Of a stretch of 49,338 nucleotides of DNA, positions 23,093 through 31,205 are shown in pieces. The notes under the pieces were generated by a model that saw only the letters and a list, made by a program, of their open reading frames with translations, did not search any database and was not told where the DNA came from. Each line of letters starts with the position of its first letter. Within the stretch, counting starts at the first letter, position 1. Location of the stretch: contig NZ_FOQV01000019.1 of the NCBI RefSeq assembly GCF_900113835.1, positions 1 to 49,338 on the forward strand. The letters run 5' to 3'. The translations under genes were made by a program, and so were the position numbers. This stretch comes from Allobosea sp. OK403 (GTDB lineage: Bacteria > Pseudomonadota > Alphaproteobacteria > Rhizobiales > Beijerinckiaceae).

Positions 23093-24057
23093 GCCGTGAC
23101 CTTCGCATCGTAGCGCGACAGCCGTTCCAGGAAGAGCGCGATCACGGCTGGCGCATCGACCTTCACGACGATCTCGGCATTGGGCGCGAGGCCGGATTTG
23201 CCATGCCAGTCGGCGATCGTCTGGCCCATGCAGAGCTCGCTCTCATGCTCGACGAAGACCCGCGCCGGCTGCGTCTGGAAGAGCTCGGGCGCCAAGAGAT
23301 AGGCGATCACCAGCGGGTCATGCAGCGGGCCGCCGCGCGAGCCGTAGCGCTTGACGTCATTGCGGTCCCAGAACGCCATCAATTGCGAGAGCGGCTCCGA
23401 GATGCGGCCGCTGACGGCGGCGAACTGGCTGACATGGTCAGGCGTCAGGATGACCTGATGCGTGGCGTCGAGCGCCAGAGCGACGATCGGAATGCCGCTG
23501 GAAAACACGATATGGGCGGCATGCGGATCGGCCAGCACGTTGAATTCGGAGGTCATGCTGCGGTTGCCGGCTTCGCGATAGGCGCCGCCCATCATCACCA
23601 GCTTCTCGATGCCCTCTGTGATGGCAGGCTTCATCCGCAGCGCGACCGCGAGATTGGTCAATGGCCCCAGGCTGCAGATGGTGATCTTGCGGCCGCTCGC
23701 AGCCGCCGCCTCGCAGCTTGCGATGATGAACGCGACCGCCGACGTCGCCTCCGCCGTCTTCACCGGATCGGGCAGGACGGTATTGCCGAGGCCGGTCGTG
23801 CCATGGAACTGGCCATGGATCGGCTCGCGCAGCAGCGGCCGGAAGCAGCCGGCATGGACCGGCACATCGCTGCGGCCGCCGAGCTCGCAGATCTGCAGCG
23901 CATTGCGCAACGTGCTCGCCAGCGGCTGGTTTCCGCAGACCGGCGTGATCCCGAGGATGTCGAGCTCGGGCGAAACGAAGGCGGTCAGCAGGGCGATGCT
24001 GTCGTCGATCCCGGGATCCGTATCGATGATGATCGGAAGCGTCGTCATGAGGTCCAT
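23089..24057 (-). CDS. Nucleoside hydrolase (IunH family), first copy
   Basis: A 322-residue IunH-type enzyme. IIIDTDPGIDDSIALL near the N-terminus carries the calcium-binding aspartates. ITICSLGPLTNLAVAL, MMGGAYREAGN, EFNVLADPHAAHIVF and LHDPLVIAYLL follow in family order. A later in-frame ATG at 24048 is an alternative start. It lies 89 bp after the binding-protein gene and is coupled to the second hydrolase. The two hydrolases inside an importer operon suggest that the imported compound is a nucleoside or carries a nucleoside. Confidence 0.94.
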   Translation of the reverse strand: MDLMTTLPIIIDTDPGIDDSIALLTAFVSPELDILGITPVCGNQPLASTLRNALQICELGGRSDVPVHAGCFRPLLREPIHGQFHGTTGLGNTVLPDPVKTAEATSAVAFIIASCEAAAASGRKITICSLGPLTNLAVALRMKPAITEGIEKLVMMGGAYREAGNRSMTSEFNVLADPHAAHIVFSSGIPIVALALDATHQVILTPDHVSQFAAVSGRISEPLSQLMAFWDRNDVKRYGSRGGPLHDPLVIAYLLAPELFQTQPARVFVEHESELCMGQTIADWHGKSGLAPNAEIVVKVDAPAVIALFLERLSRYDAKVTA

Positions 24058-24146
24058 CAGGGCTGATCGCTCCCGCTCGCGGTCTCGCGAGCGGGCAGGG
24101 GGCGGATGAGAGCAGGGGGGCAGGGGACGAGGCCAATGCGGGCCGG

Positions 24147-25697
24147 CTATTTCGGCTTCACGTCCGAGGCGAGGGTGTAGCCGTCCGAGCGGCCCTCATA
24201 GCTGAGGGATTTCTTCAGCGCCCAGGTGTTGGCGAGGAAGAACACCGGGATGACGCCGAGATCCGTCATCGCGGTCTCAGTCGCCTGGCGCAGGAGCTGT
24301 TCGCGCCTGGCGTCGTCGAGCGTCGCGCGGGCCTCGCTCAGCGCCTTGTCGACTTGCGGGTTGGAGTAGCGGCCGCGATTGCCCTGGCCGGCCTTCTCGC
24401 CATAGCTCTCCAGGATCGGCCCGAGCACGCCCGAGGCCTCACCGGTCTCGACCGCCGCGCCGCCCATGATGAAGCTGAATTCGAGGGCCGAGGCGCGCGT
24501 GAAATAGACGCTGCCCGGCATGGTCGTCACCTCGGTCTTGATACCGATGCGGCTGAACATCTGGCCGATCGCCTGCGCGATCTTGGAATCGTTGGGATAG
24601 CGATCATTCGAGGCGTGGAAGGTCAGCGCAAAGCCGCCGGGATAGCCGGCCCTGGCGAGAAGCTCCTTGGCTTTCGCCGGGTCATAGGCATCGAGCTTGA
24701 TCGCCGGATCATAGCCGAAATAGCCGTCCGGCACGAGCTGGCCGGCGGGCGCGCCCTGGCCGTCCATGATGCGCTCGACCAGCGCCTGCCGGTTGATCGA
24801 CAGCGACAGGGCGCGGCGCACATCCGGGTTCTTCAACGGGTTCTTGCCATCGGGCCCCTTGGCGAAGGGTGATTCATCGCGCGCCTGGTCCATGTGGAGA
24901 TACATGATGCGATTGCCGGCGATGTTGACGACACCAAGCGCATTCGCCTTCTCGATATTGCGCATATCGGCGGTGGGAATGCTCTCGATCATGTCGACAT
25001 CGCCGGAGAGAATGGCGGCGACGCGGGCCGAGCTGTTCTTGAAGACGCGGAAGGTGACCTTGTCCCAGGCCGGTTTCTCGCCCCAATAGCTGTCCCAGCG
25101 CTCCAGCACGACCCTGTCATCGGGCGTCCAGGAGGCGAATTTGAACGGGCCGGTGCCGATGACGCCTTTGCCGGTGTTGAGCTCCTGCGTCGGCACCTTC
25201 TCCATCGCGGCCGGCAGGATCGCGATGCGGCTCAGATTATTGAGCAGAAGCGGTGTCGGCCCCCTGGTCTTGATGCGGACCGTCAGCGGATCGACCGCCG
25301 TGACCTCGGCGATGTCGCGGACATAAGCGGCAAAGGAGCTCGGGCTGTTCTGCGAGGCGAGCGGCACGCGGTTGATGCTGGCGACGACATCGGCGGCGCT
25401 GAAGGCGCTGCCATCATGGAATTTGACGTTCGCGCGTAAGCTGAACTCCCAGGTCGTGTCGTCCACGACCCTCCAGGACTCCGCCAGCGCCGGCTGGATC
25501 CGCTGCTTTTGATCCTGGTTGACCAGCCCGTCGAAGATATTGCGCGCCATCGCGCTGTTGGGACCGACGACATAGAATTGCGGGTCCATCGAGGTCGTCG
25601 AGGCGGCCAGGCCGATCGTCAGGCTTTCGCTCCACGCTGTGGCGGGAGCGCCAAAGGCGGAGGCTGCCAGAACGGCAGCGAGCACAGTCATCCTCAT
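24147..25697 (-). CDS. Periplasmic binding protein of a dipeptide-type ABC importer (SBP family 5)
   Basis: A 516-residue protein. It has a Sec signal peptide (MRMTVLAAVLAASAFGAPA, cleavage near AWS-ES, about residue 23). The mature part is a family-5 solute-binding protein: IFDGLVNQDQKQRIQPALAE, FSLRANVKFHDGSAFSAADV and NPDVRRALSLSINRQALVERI are the usual conserved stretches. No lipobox cysteine is visible. It is the first gene of the operon. Family-5 proteins bind peptides, nickel, sugars or other solutes; the nucleoside hydrolases downstream hint at a nucleoside-like ligand here. Confidence 0.94.
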   Translation of the reverse strand: MRMTVLAAVLAASAFGAPATAWSESLTIGLAASTTSMDPQFYVVGPNSAMARNIFDGLVNQDQKQRIQPALAESWRVVDDTTWEFSLRANVKFHDGSAFSAADVVASINRVPLASQNSPSSFAAYVRDIAEVTAVDPLTVRIKTRGPTPLLLNNLSRIAILPAAMEKVPTQELNTGKGVIGTGPFKFASWTPDDRVVLERWDSYWGEKPAWDKVTFRVFKNSSARVAAILSGDVDMIESIPTADMRNIEKANALGVVNIAGNRIMYLHMDQARDESPFAKGPDGKNPLKNPDVRRALSLSINRQALVERIMDGQGAPAGQLVPDGYFGYDPAIKLDAYDPAKAKELLARAGYPGGFALTFHASNDRYPNDSKIAQAIGQMFSRIGIKTEVTTMPGSVYFTRASALEFSFIMGGAAVETGEASGVLGPILESYGEKAGQGNRGRYSNPQVDKALSEARATLDDARREQLLRQATETAMTDLGVIPVFFLANTWALKKSLSYEGRSDGYTLASDVKPK

Positions 25698-25817
25698 GGC
25701 GGGCGCGTCCTTGTCGTTTTCCCGTGGATTCGCGGCAGTCGTTCGTCTGCTGCCGCGTTGTCCCTGCTCCCTACAGGATCGCGCTCTTGCTTGAAAATCG
25801 CATTACGGCCTATCAGC

Positions 25818-25832
25818 ATAAGCTAATGTTAT
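25818..25832. promoter_or_regulatory. LysR-type box (ATAA-N7-TTAT)
   Basis: ATAAGCTAATGTTAT has 4-bp arms in a T-N11-A frame, the usual LysR recognition shape. It lies 35 bp before the lysR start and 120 bp before the binding-protein gene, within the divergent intergenic region. Confidence 0.55.
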
Positions 25833-25866
25833 ATGGATCGACGCGTTGCATGGACCGAGGCGCGCT

Positions 25867-26781
25867 ATGAATCGACAGTTGCGCCTCCATCCCCGCCAGG
25901 TCGAAGCCTTTCGCGGCATCATGCTGACCGGCAGCATCACGCTGGCGGCGCAGATGATGAATGTGACCCAGCCGGCGGTCAGCCGGTTGATCCGGGATTT
26001 TGAGATCGCCGTCGATCTCCGGCTGTTCGACCGGGATGGCCGCCGGCTCGTCGCGCGCGCCGAAGCCATCCGCCTCTATCGCGAGGTCGAGCGCTTCTAT
26101 CTCGGTCTCGATCATATCGGCGCCATCGCCGACGATATCCGCGGCTCCCGCGGGATGCGTCTGCGCATCGCCGCGATGCCGGCGCTGGCCGCCTCCTGCC
26201 TGCCGGAGATCCTGTCGGGGCTGATGGGCGCGCAGCCGGACGTCTCGGTGGTCTTCGACGTCGAGAGCACCGACCATATCTGCGACATGATCACCAACCA
26301 CCATTATGATCTCGGCTTCGTCTTCGGCTCCCCGCGCCATGCCGGCCTGCCGGCGCAGCCGCTCGCCACCACCCATGCCGTCGTCGCGATGCGCCGCGAT
26401 CACCCGCTGGCCGCGCTGCCCGGCATCACGCCGCGCGACCTCGTCGCCTATCGCCTGCTGCTGCCGGGCCGCAAGACGCCGGTGCGCCAGAGCTTCGACA
26501 CCATTCTGGCCCAGGCAGGCCTGTCTCCCGCCACCCTGATGGAGACCTCGATGGCCAATTGCTGCAGCTTCGCCGCGCGCGGCGACGGCGTCGCGATCTC
26601 CGATCCGGTGACCGTCGACGCGCGGGGGGAGCTGGTGACCCGCCTGTTCACGCCGGAAATCGAGATTTCCTACGTCGCCATCCGTCCGCCGCAGGCGCCG
26701 GGCTTCCTCTTGGCCGACGAGATCATCGACAAGGCGAAAGCCTGGCTTGGGGCGAGGTTGCCGGGGGCATCATCACGCTGA
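25867..26781 (+). CDS. LysR-family regulator of the nucleoside/dipeptide importer operon
   Basis: 304 residues from the ATG at 25867; a TTG seven codons upstream is an alternative. The helix-turn-helix is near residues 17-36 (GSITLAAQMMNVTQPAVSRL). The effector domain carries RIAAMPALAASCLPEIL and YDLGFVFGSPRH. It is divergent from the importer operon with a LysR box between them, so it probably controls that operon. A related sequence at 43181-43360 reads past this gene's stop in a shifted frame (GGI-x-x-LT...DP-x-DQA). A small deletion may therefore have shortened the C-terminus here from an older end near 26819. Confidence 0.92.
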   Translation: MNRQLRLHPRQVEAFRGIMLTGSITLAAQMMNVTQPAVSRLIRDFEIAVDLRLFDRDGRRLVARAEAIRLYREVERFYLGLDHIGAIADDIRGSRGMRLRIAAMPALAASCLPEILSGLMGAQPDVSVVFDVESTDHICDMITNHHYDLGFVFGSPRHAGLPAQPLATTHAVVAMRRDHPLAALPGITPRDLVAYRLLLPGRKTPVRQSFDTILAQAGLSPATLMETSMANCCSFAARGDGVAISDPVTVDARGELVTRLFTPEIEISYVAIRPPQAPGFLLADEIIDKAKAWLGARLPGASSR

Positions 26782-27405
26782 CGCAGGCCGGGGGCAGCGA
26801 CCCTTACGACCAGGCTTGAGCCCGGGCGGCGCGGCACTGCTGAGCTAGGGGCCGAGGAGGCCGTCGCGCCTTCAAGGAAGGGTTAAGGACCTCCTCACTC
26901 GCAAAATGTCGGCTGCTAAGGTCAGGCGGTACATTTGGCGTTTTGCCTCCTGTCGGAAAGCGGTCGAACGGCTCGGAGTACACTCGCAAATTCCTCATTT
27001 CAGAGGGAAATTGGACCGAGGCGTGATCCGGCGTGAGCTGGAATGCCCGCGGGAACGGCCAACCCTGGTGATCCAGCTCAACCTGCCGAAGGGCATTCCA
27101 CCAACGGCAAGGATCGGGAGGGTCTGCAAATCACGAGATTGGACTTGTCCCAACGATCGAGCTCGCGGACTGGATAGAGGACGGCCTTGCCGATTTCGAT
27201 GAAGGACGGACCGATGCGCACGGCTCTCCAGTTCCTCAGCGTCCTTCGCTGACCTGATCAATGAGCCCTGAGCCCGGATCGCACGGAGCGGCAAAGCGCA
27301 TTTCGCAAGTTTGCATGCAAATCTGAATGCTGTTACCCAAGTGCCGATGCGCTCCGGGTAGCAACGATGGTTGCTGCAAAAAAGAGAGCCAAACGGGAGA
27401 TCGGA
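26782..27405. other. Gene-poor interval
   Basis: The first 40 bases match the older 3' end of the LysR gene. The rest has open frames on both strands (for example 26906-27202 plus), but they show no family match and skewed composition. A 12-bp palindrome TTTGCATGCAAA lies at 27310-27321. I see no gene I can support. Confidence 0.5.
27310..27321. promoter_or_regulatory. Perfect palindrome upstream of the LuxR-type gene
   Basis: TTTGCATGCAAA is a perfect 12-bp palindrome 84 bp before the luxR-type start codon. It could be a regulator binding site; there is no second copy in the window to support this. Confidence 0.3.
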
Positions 27406-28185
27406 ATGCAGCTCACCGCGATCGGGCCGGCCGCACCGGCGCGCGACATGCTGTCGGCGATGCCGGATGTGATCGAGAGCGTCGGCCGCCGTGAATTCGC
27501 CCCGAGCCTTTTCGCCCTGACCCGCCGCTTCACCGGGACGGAAAATCTGACCGCGTTCGTCTCGACGCCGGACGGCCAGGTCCACACGCTTCTGGCCGAG
27601 GACAAAGGGCCGAGCGAGACCGCGTTATGCGTCGCCAAGCGCTATGTCGCGCGTCACTGGAATGCTGACCCGGCGAACGCGATCGTGATCGACGAGCATG
27701 ACAGCCATCGTTGCTGGGCTCTGAAGCTGCGCTTCAGCGACATCACCAACCCCGCCTATCGCAATGATTGCTACGTGGCGGTCGGCCTCTCCGAACGTTT
27801 CTCGCTGATTCAGAAGCGGCCTGCCGGCACCCTGCGCGTCAGCGTCTATCGCGGCCGCCGTGAGAGCTTCAGCGACGCTGCCGTCGCGAAGCTGACGGAT
27901 TGTGCGCCGCTGCTCTTGGCCGCGCTTTGGCGCCATTACTCGTCGATCGGACCCGGCGAGAGCCGCAACGCCGCCCCCTATTTCCGAGCGCGCCTCGAGA
28001 AGGCTGCTCCGAGCCTGTCGAGCCGTGAGCTCGACGTCTGTTCGATGGTGGCCGCCGGGGTGACCTCCGAAGGCATCGCGCTGGAGCTCGGCGTGGGCAT
28101 CAACACTGTGCTGACCTACCGCAAGCGCGCCTATGCGAGGCTCGGCATCTCATCGCAGAACGAGCTGATGCGCATGTTGATGTGA
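27406..28185 (+). CDS. LuxR-type helix-turn-helix regulator
   Basis: 259 residues from the ATG at 27406, preceded by a GGGAGA ribosome site; an ATG at 27367 would add 13 basic residues. The C-terminal 55 residues form a LuxR/GerE DNA-binding domain (LSSRELDVCSMVAAGVTSEGIALELGVGINTVLTYRKRA...LGISSQNEL). The N-terminal 190 residues resemble no sensor family I can name; there is no receiver aspartate pattern and no clear autoinducer-binding motif. It points towards the convergent maiA gene, 7 bp away, so a direct regulatory link to the homogentisate locus is uncertain. Confidence 0.85.
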   Translation: MQLTAIGPAAPARDMLSAMPDVIESVGRREFAPSLFALTRRFTGTENLTAFVSTPDGQVHTLLAEDKGPSETALCVAKRYVARHWNADPANAIVIDEHDSHRCWALKLRFSDITNPAYRNDCYVAVGLSERFSLIQKRPAGTLRVSVYRGRRESFSDAAVAKLTDCAPLLLAALWRHYSSIGPGESRNAAPYFRARLEKAAPSLSSRELDVCSMVAAGVTSEGIALELGVGINTVLTYRKRAYARLGISSQNELMRMLM

Positions 28186-28192
28186 GCCGCGA

Positions 28193-28825
28193 TCAGACGG
28201 CGTCGGGTTGCTGGTCCGGCCTTGCCGCGATGAACGCAGGGTGTGCGGCGCAGGTGGCGTCGATCGCCACGAGCTTCGGATAGGGCGACAGGTCGACGCC
28301 GAAGCGGCGCGCGCTGCCGATCTGCGGCACGAGGCACAGATCGGCGAGACCGGGAGCCTCCCCGAAACAGAACGGGCCGCCTTCATCCCGCAGCAGCGCC
28401 TCGCAGGCCGAGAGCCCGTCCGACAGGGCCGCGGCGATCCAGCCCTTGACCTGGTCTTCCGCCCAGCCGGCGGCACGCAGCCGGTTCAGCACCTTCAGGT
28501 TCTGCAGGGGATGGGTGTCGCAGGCGATCGTCAGGGCAAAGGCTTCGACCTGCGCCCGCCGCCGTGAAGCCGGGGGAAGCAGCGGAGGCTTCGGCACCTC
28601 TCGGTCAAGCCAGCCGATGATGGCGAGCGACTGCGTCAGCACCGTGCCATCATCGAATTCCAGCGTCGGAACGAGCTTTTGTGGATTGATTGCGGCATAG
28701 GCCGGATCGTTCTGCTCGCCGGTTCGCAAGTTGTGCGCGATCGTCTTCAGCGACAGTCCCTTGAGGCCCAGCGCGATGCGAACGCGCCAGGCGGCGGATG
28801 AGCGGAAATAGCCGTGCAGGGTCAT
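28193..28825 (-). CDS. maiA: Maleylacetoacetate isomerase (zeta-class glutathione transferase)
   Basis: The 210-residue enzyme uses glutathione to convert maleylacetoacetate to fumarylacetoacetate in homogentisate breakdown. The zeta-class N-terminal motif YFRSSAAWRVRIAL (residues 6-19) holds the catalytic serines. NPQKLVPTLEFDDGTVLTQSLAII is the glutathione-binding region, and ATCAAHPAFIAARPDQQPDA is the standard C-terminus. It is the last gene of the long minus-strand catabolic run, 30 bp after a short-chain dehydrogenase. Its two pathway partners, fahA and hmgA, lie 10-13 kb upstream in the same locus, supporting the assignment. Confidence 0.95.
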   Translation of the reverse strand: MTLHGYFRSSAAWRVRIALGLKGLSLKTIAHNLRTGEQNDPAYAAINPQKLVPTLEFDDGTVLTQSLAIIGWLDREVPKPPLLPPASRRRAQVEAFALTIACDTHPLQNLKVLNRLRAAGWAEDQVKGWIAAALSDGLSACEALLRDEGGPFCFGEAPGLADLCLVPQIGSARRFGVDLSPYPKLVAIDATCAAHPAFIAARPDQQPDAV

Positions 28826-28855
28826 CGGGGCGGATTCCTTGAGCGAGCCGGTTAC

Positions 28856-29626
28856 TCAGGCCATGCGGTAGCCGCCATTCACGTCGATCGTCGCGCCTGT
28901 GATGTAGGACGCCTGTTCGGAGAGCAGGAACGACACCGCGCCGGCGATGTCGTCCGGCTGGCCGAGCCTTCCGAGCGGAACGGCCTTCGCCAGCAGGTCC
29001 AGCGTGTCGGCCGGAGCCGAGCCCGGCGTCGCCGCCGCCAGCATGGGCGCGTCGATGACCCCGGGCGCAACGCAGTTGACCGTGATCTTCAGAGGCGCGA
29101 GCTCACGGGCCATCGCCTTGGTAAAGCCGAGGATGGCGGACTTCGACGAGATATAGCTGGCCGAGCCGCGATAGCCGCCAAGTTCCGCCGCTACCGAGCT
29201 GGTGGTTGTCACGCGGCCGTCCGCAACCGGGGTTTCGCGCCGCCGCCGTGCATAGGCGCGGATGCAGAGAAACACGCCGCGCGTATTGACCGCATGCGTC
29301 CGCTCCCAGTCGTCAAGCGTCATGTCGAAGATGGTCGGGCGTTCGCCGTCGGCCGCCATCAGAAGGATGCCGGCATTGCAGACCAGCGCGGTGACGGGCC
29401 CGTGTTCGGCCTCGACTGTGCTGAACAGATCGTCGACGGATGCCTCGCTGGAGACATCGACCGCCCAGCTGCTGTGACCGTTCCCCGGCAGGGCGCCGGC
29501 GAGTTCCGCCGCGGGCTCGCGCGTCAGGTCGGCGACCGCCACGCGCCAGCCATCTGCTGCGAGCTTTCGGGCTATCGCAGCGCCGATGCCGCGTCCGGCG
29601 CCTGTGACGAGGGCAAGCTTGGTCAT
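28856..29626 (-). CDS. Short-chain dehydrogenase/reductase (SDR 1)
   Basis: 256 residues from the ATG at 29626. Classical SDR features are present: cofactor loop TGAGRGIG (residues 8-15), CNAGIL, catalytic serine in TTTSSVAAE, YISSK (the YxxxK pair) and GATIDVNGG at the end. The acidic residue in AVADL after the second strand suggests NAD preference. The substrate is unknown. It lies in the catabolic run between maiA and a second SDR, so it probably oxidises an alcohol on the route to homogentisate. Confidence 0.9.
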   Translation of the reverse strand: MTKLALVTGAGRGIGAAIARKLAADGWRVAVADLTREPAAELAGALPGNGHSSWAVDVSSEASVDDLFSTVEAEHGPVTALVCNAGILLMAADGERPTIFDMTLDDWERTHAVNTRGVFLCIRAYARRRRETPVADGRVTTTSSVAAELGGYRGSASYISSKSAILGFTKAMARELAPLKITVNCVAPGVIDAPMLAAATPGSAPADTLDLLAKAVPLGRLGQPDDIAGAVSFLLSEQASYITGATIDVNGGYRMA

Positions 29627-29678
29627 GTCGATCGTCCGTCCTTTTGCGTTTCGTGCCCAGTTCAAAAGATTGCCGCGC

Positions 29679-30512
29679 CTATTCCGTGTAGATGCCACTG
29701 GCGAGCAGCGTCTTTGAGGACAGGTCGCGGCCATGCCGGTGGGTGAGGAAGCCTGCGGTCACCCCGCCATCGGCCATGAGCAGCGAGCCGTTCACGTAGC
29801 TCGAGAGGTCCGACAGCAGGAACAGGCAGACATTGGCGATCTCCTCGGGTTGGGCGAGGCGCCCAAGCGGCGTTCGATCCTCCATGACGCCTGAAACAAA
29901 ATTCTCGGGAATGCCGGCCCGGATCATTGGCGTATCGGTTGCGCTCGGCCCGATGGAGTTGACCCTCACGCCATAGGAGCCCCATTCGATGGCGAGGTCC
30001 CGGGTGAGGCCGACAACGCCCGCCTTCGACGCACAGTAGTGAGCCCGGCCGGATTGGCCGCCGAGCGAAGATATCGAGCCGATTGTCACGATCGCTCCGC
30101 GCCCACGCGCGACCATGCGCCGTCCTACGGCTTGGCAGGAGTAGAAGGTTCCGCTGAGGTTGACGCCAATCACGGCCTCCCAGCTTTCGGAGGCGAGCTC
30201 GGTGGCCGGCGAGGGGCGCGAAATTCCGGCGGCCGTGATCAGCCCGTCGAGAGGTCCGAGCCGCTTCTCGATTTCGCCGACGGCGACGTCGGTCGCCGAT
30301 GCATCGCGTACGTCGAAGCCTATGGAGGCTGCTTGCTGACCCATGGCCTCGACCTCACGGGCGACGGCAGCCGCTCCCTCGGCGTTGCTGTCGGCAATCG
30401 CGACGGCAGCTCCCTCGCGGGCGAGCGCAAGCGCGCACTGACGCCCGATTCCGGAAGCGCCGCCCGTAATCATCACGATGCGGCCGGCAAGCCCAAGAGA
30501 GATGCTCATCAT
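29679..30512 (-). CDS. Short-chain dehydrogenase/reductase (SDR 2)
   Basis: A 277-residue classical SDR. It has TGGASGIG (about 16-23), AAGISRP in the place of NAG, a catalytic serine in TIGSISS and YCASK. AIADSN after the second strand points to NAD. A C-terminal extension of about 20 residues beyond the usual MADGG (FLTHRHGRDLSSKTLLASGIYTE) is unusual for the family. It lies 52 bp upstream of SDR 1 and is probably co-transcribed. The substrate is unknown. Confidence 0.9.
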   Translation of the reverse strand: MMSISLGLAGRIVMITGGASGIGRQCALALAREGAAVAIADSNAEGAAAVAREVEAMGQQAASIGFDVRDASATDVAVGEIEKRLGPLDGLITAAGISRPSPATELASESWEAVIGVNLSGTFYSCQAVGRRMVARGRGAIVTIGSISSLGGQSGRAHYCASKAGVVGLTRDLAIEWGSYGVRVNSIGPSATDTPMIRAGIPENFVSGVMEDRTPLGRLAQPEEIANVCLFLLSDLSSYVNGSLLMADGGVTAGFLTHRHGRDLSSKTLLASGIYTE

Positions 30513-30571
30513 AGCGTTCCTGTTGCGGAGACGTTCATGACGTCGCCACGCCGCGATCAGACCGCACCGCC

Positions 30572-31192
30572 TCAGCCCAGCTTCTGCTGGGCGAAGGCGG
30601 GACGCTGCTCGATCCGCGCGAACCAGGCGGCCGTTTCCGGGTGCCCGTCGCGCCAGCCGAGGTCACCGAAGCGCAGGTCGAGATAAGCCAGCCCGCTGGC
30701 GAAGGTGATGGTGCCGATGTCGAGCCTATCGCCAAATTCGGCCGCCTTGGCCTCGATCACGGCAAGGACGGCCCGGACCTTGGTCATCTGGCCCTCGCTC
30801 CACTTGTCCCAGCGCTTCTCCTCCGGGCGCAGGAAGCCTTCGTAACGCGCCAGTAGGGCGGCATCGAGCAGGCCGTCGCCGACTGTCTGATCCATTAGGG
30901 CGGTCCAGCGCTTGGCTGGGTCGGACGGAAAGATCTCGCCGCCGGCGCGGTGGTTCAGATATTCGCAGATCACGCGGCTGTCGGCGATCGCAATGCCGTC
31001 ATCCGTCAGCAAGGTCGGCACCTGGCCGAGCGGGTTCGACTTGACGATGTTGGCCTCGCGCGCGGTCGGCCCGCCTGTCTTGAACTCCTGCGAGACGTCG
31101 AGCATCTCGATCTGGCCGATCAGGCCGAGTTCGGCTGCCGCAATCCGCACCTTGCGCACGAAGGGAGAGGTTGTGGATTGATAGAGCTTCAT
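30572..31192 (-). CDS. Glutathione S-transferase family protein
   Basis: 206 residues from the ATG at 31192 (MKLYQSTTSPFVRKVRIAAAEL). The N-terminal thioredoxin-like half carries NPLGQVPTLLTDDG and the glutathione-binding IADSRVICEYL. The helical C-terminal half follows. The catalytic serine is probably one of S6/S9. It is a different class from the zeta enzyme MaiA in the same locus. It could be a second isomerase or a ring-cleavage or thioether-forming step, but nothing in the sequence decides this. Confidence 0.88.
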   Translation of the reverse strand: MKLYQSTTSPFVRKVRIAAAELGLIGQIEMLDVSQEFKTGGPTAREANIVKSNPLGQVPTLLTDDGIAIADSRVICEYLNHRAGGEIFPSDPAKRWTALMDQTVGDGLLDAALLARYEGFLRPEEKRWDKWSEGQMTKVRAVLAVIEAKAAEFGDRLDIGTITFASGLAYLDLRFGDLGWRDGHPETAAWFARIEQRPAFAQQKLG

Positions 31193-31205
31193 GAGGTGGC
31201 CTTTC

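Noticed and set aside
26995..27585. Minus-strand open frame of 196 codons upstream of the LuxR-type gene
   Set aside because: It overlaps the start of the LuxR-type gene and has no family match or ribosome site.
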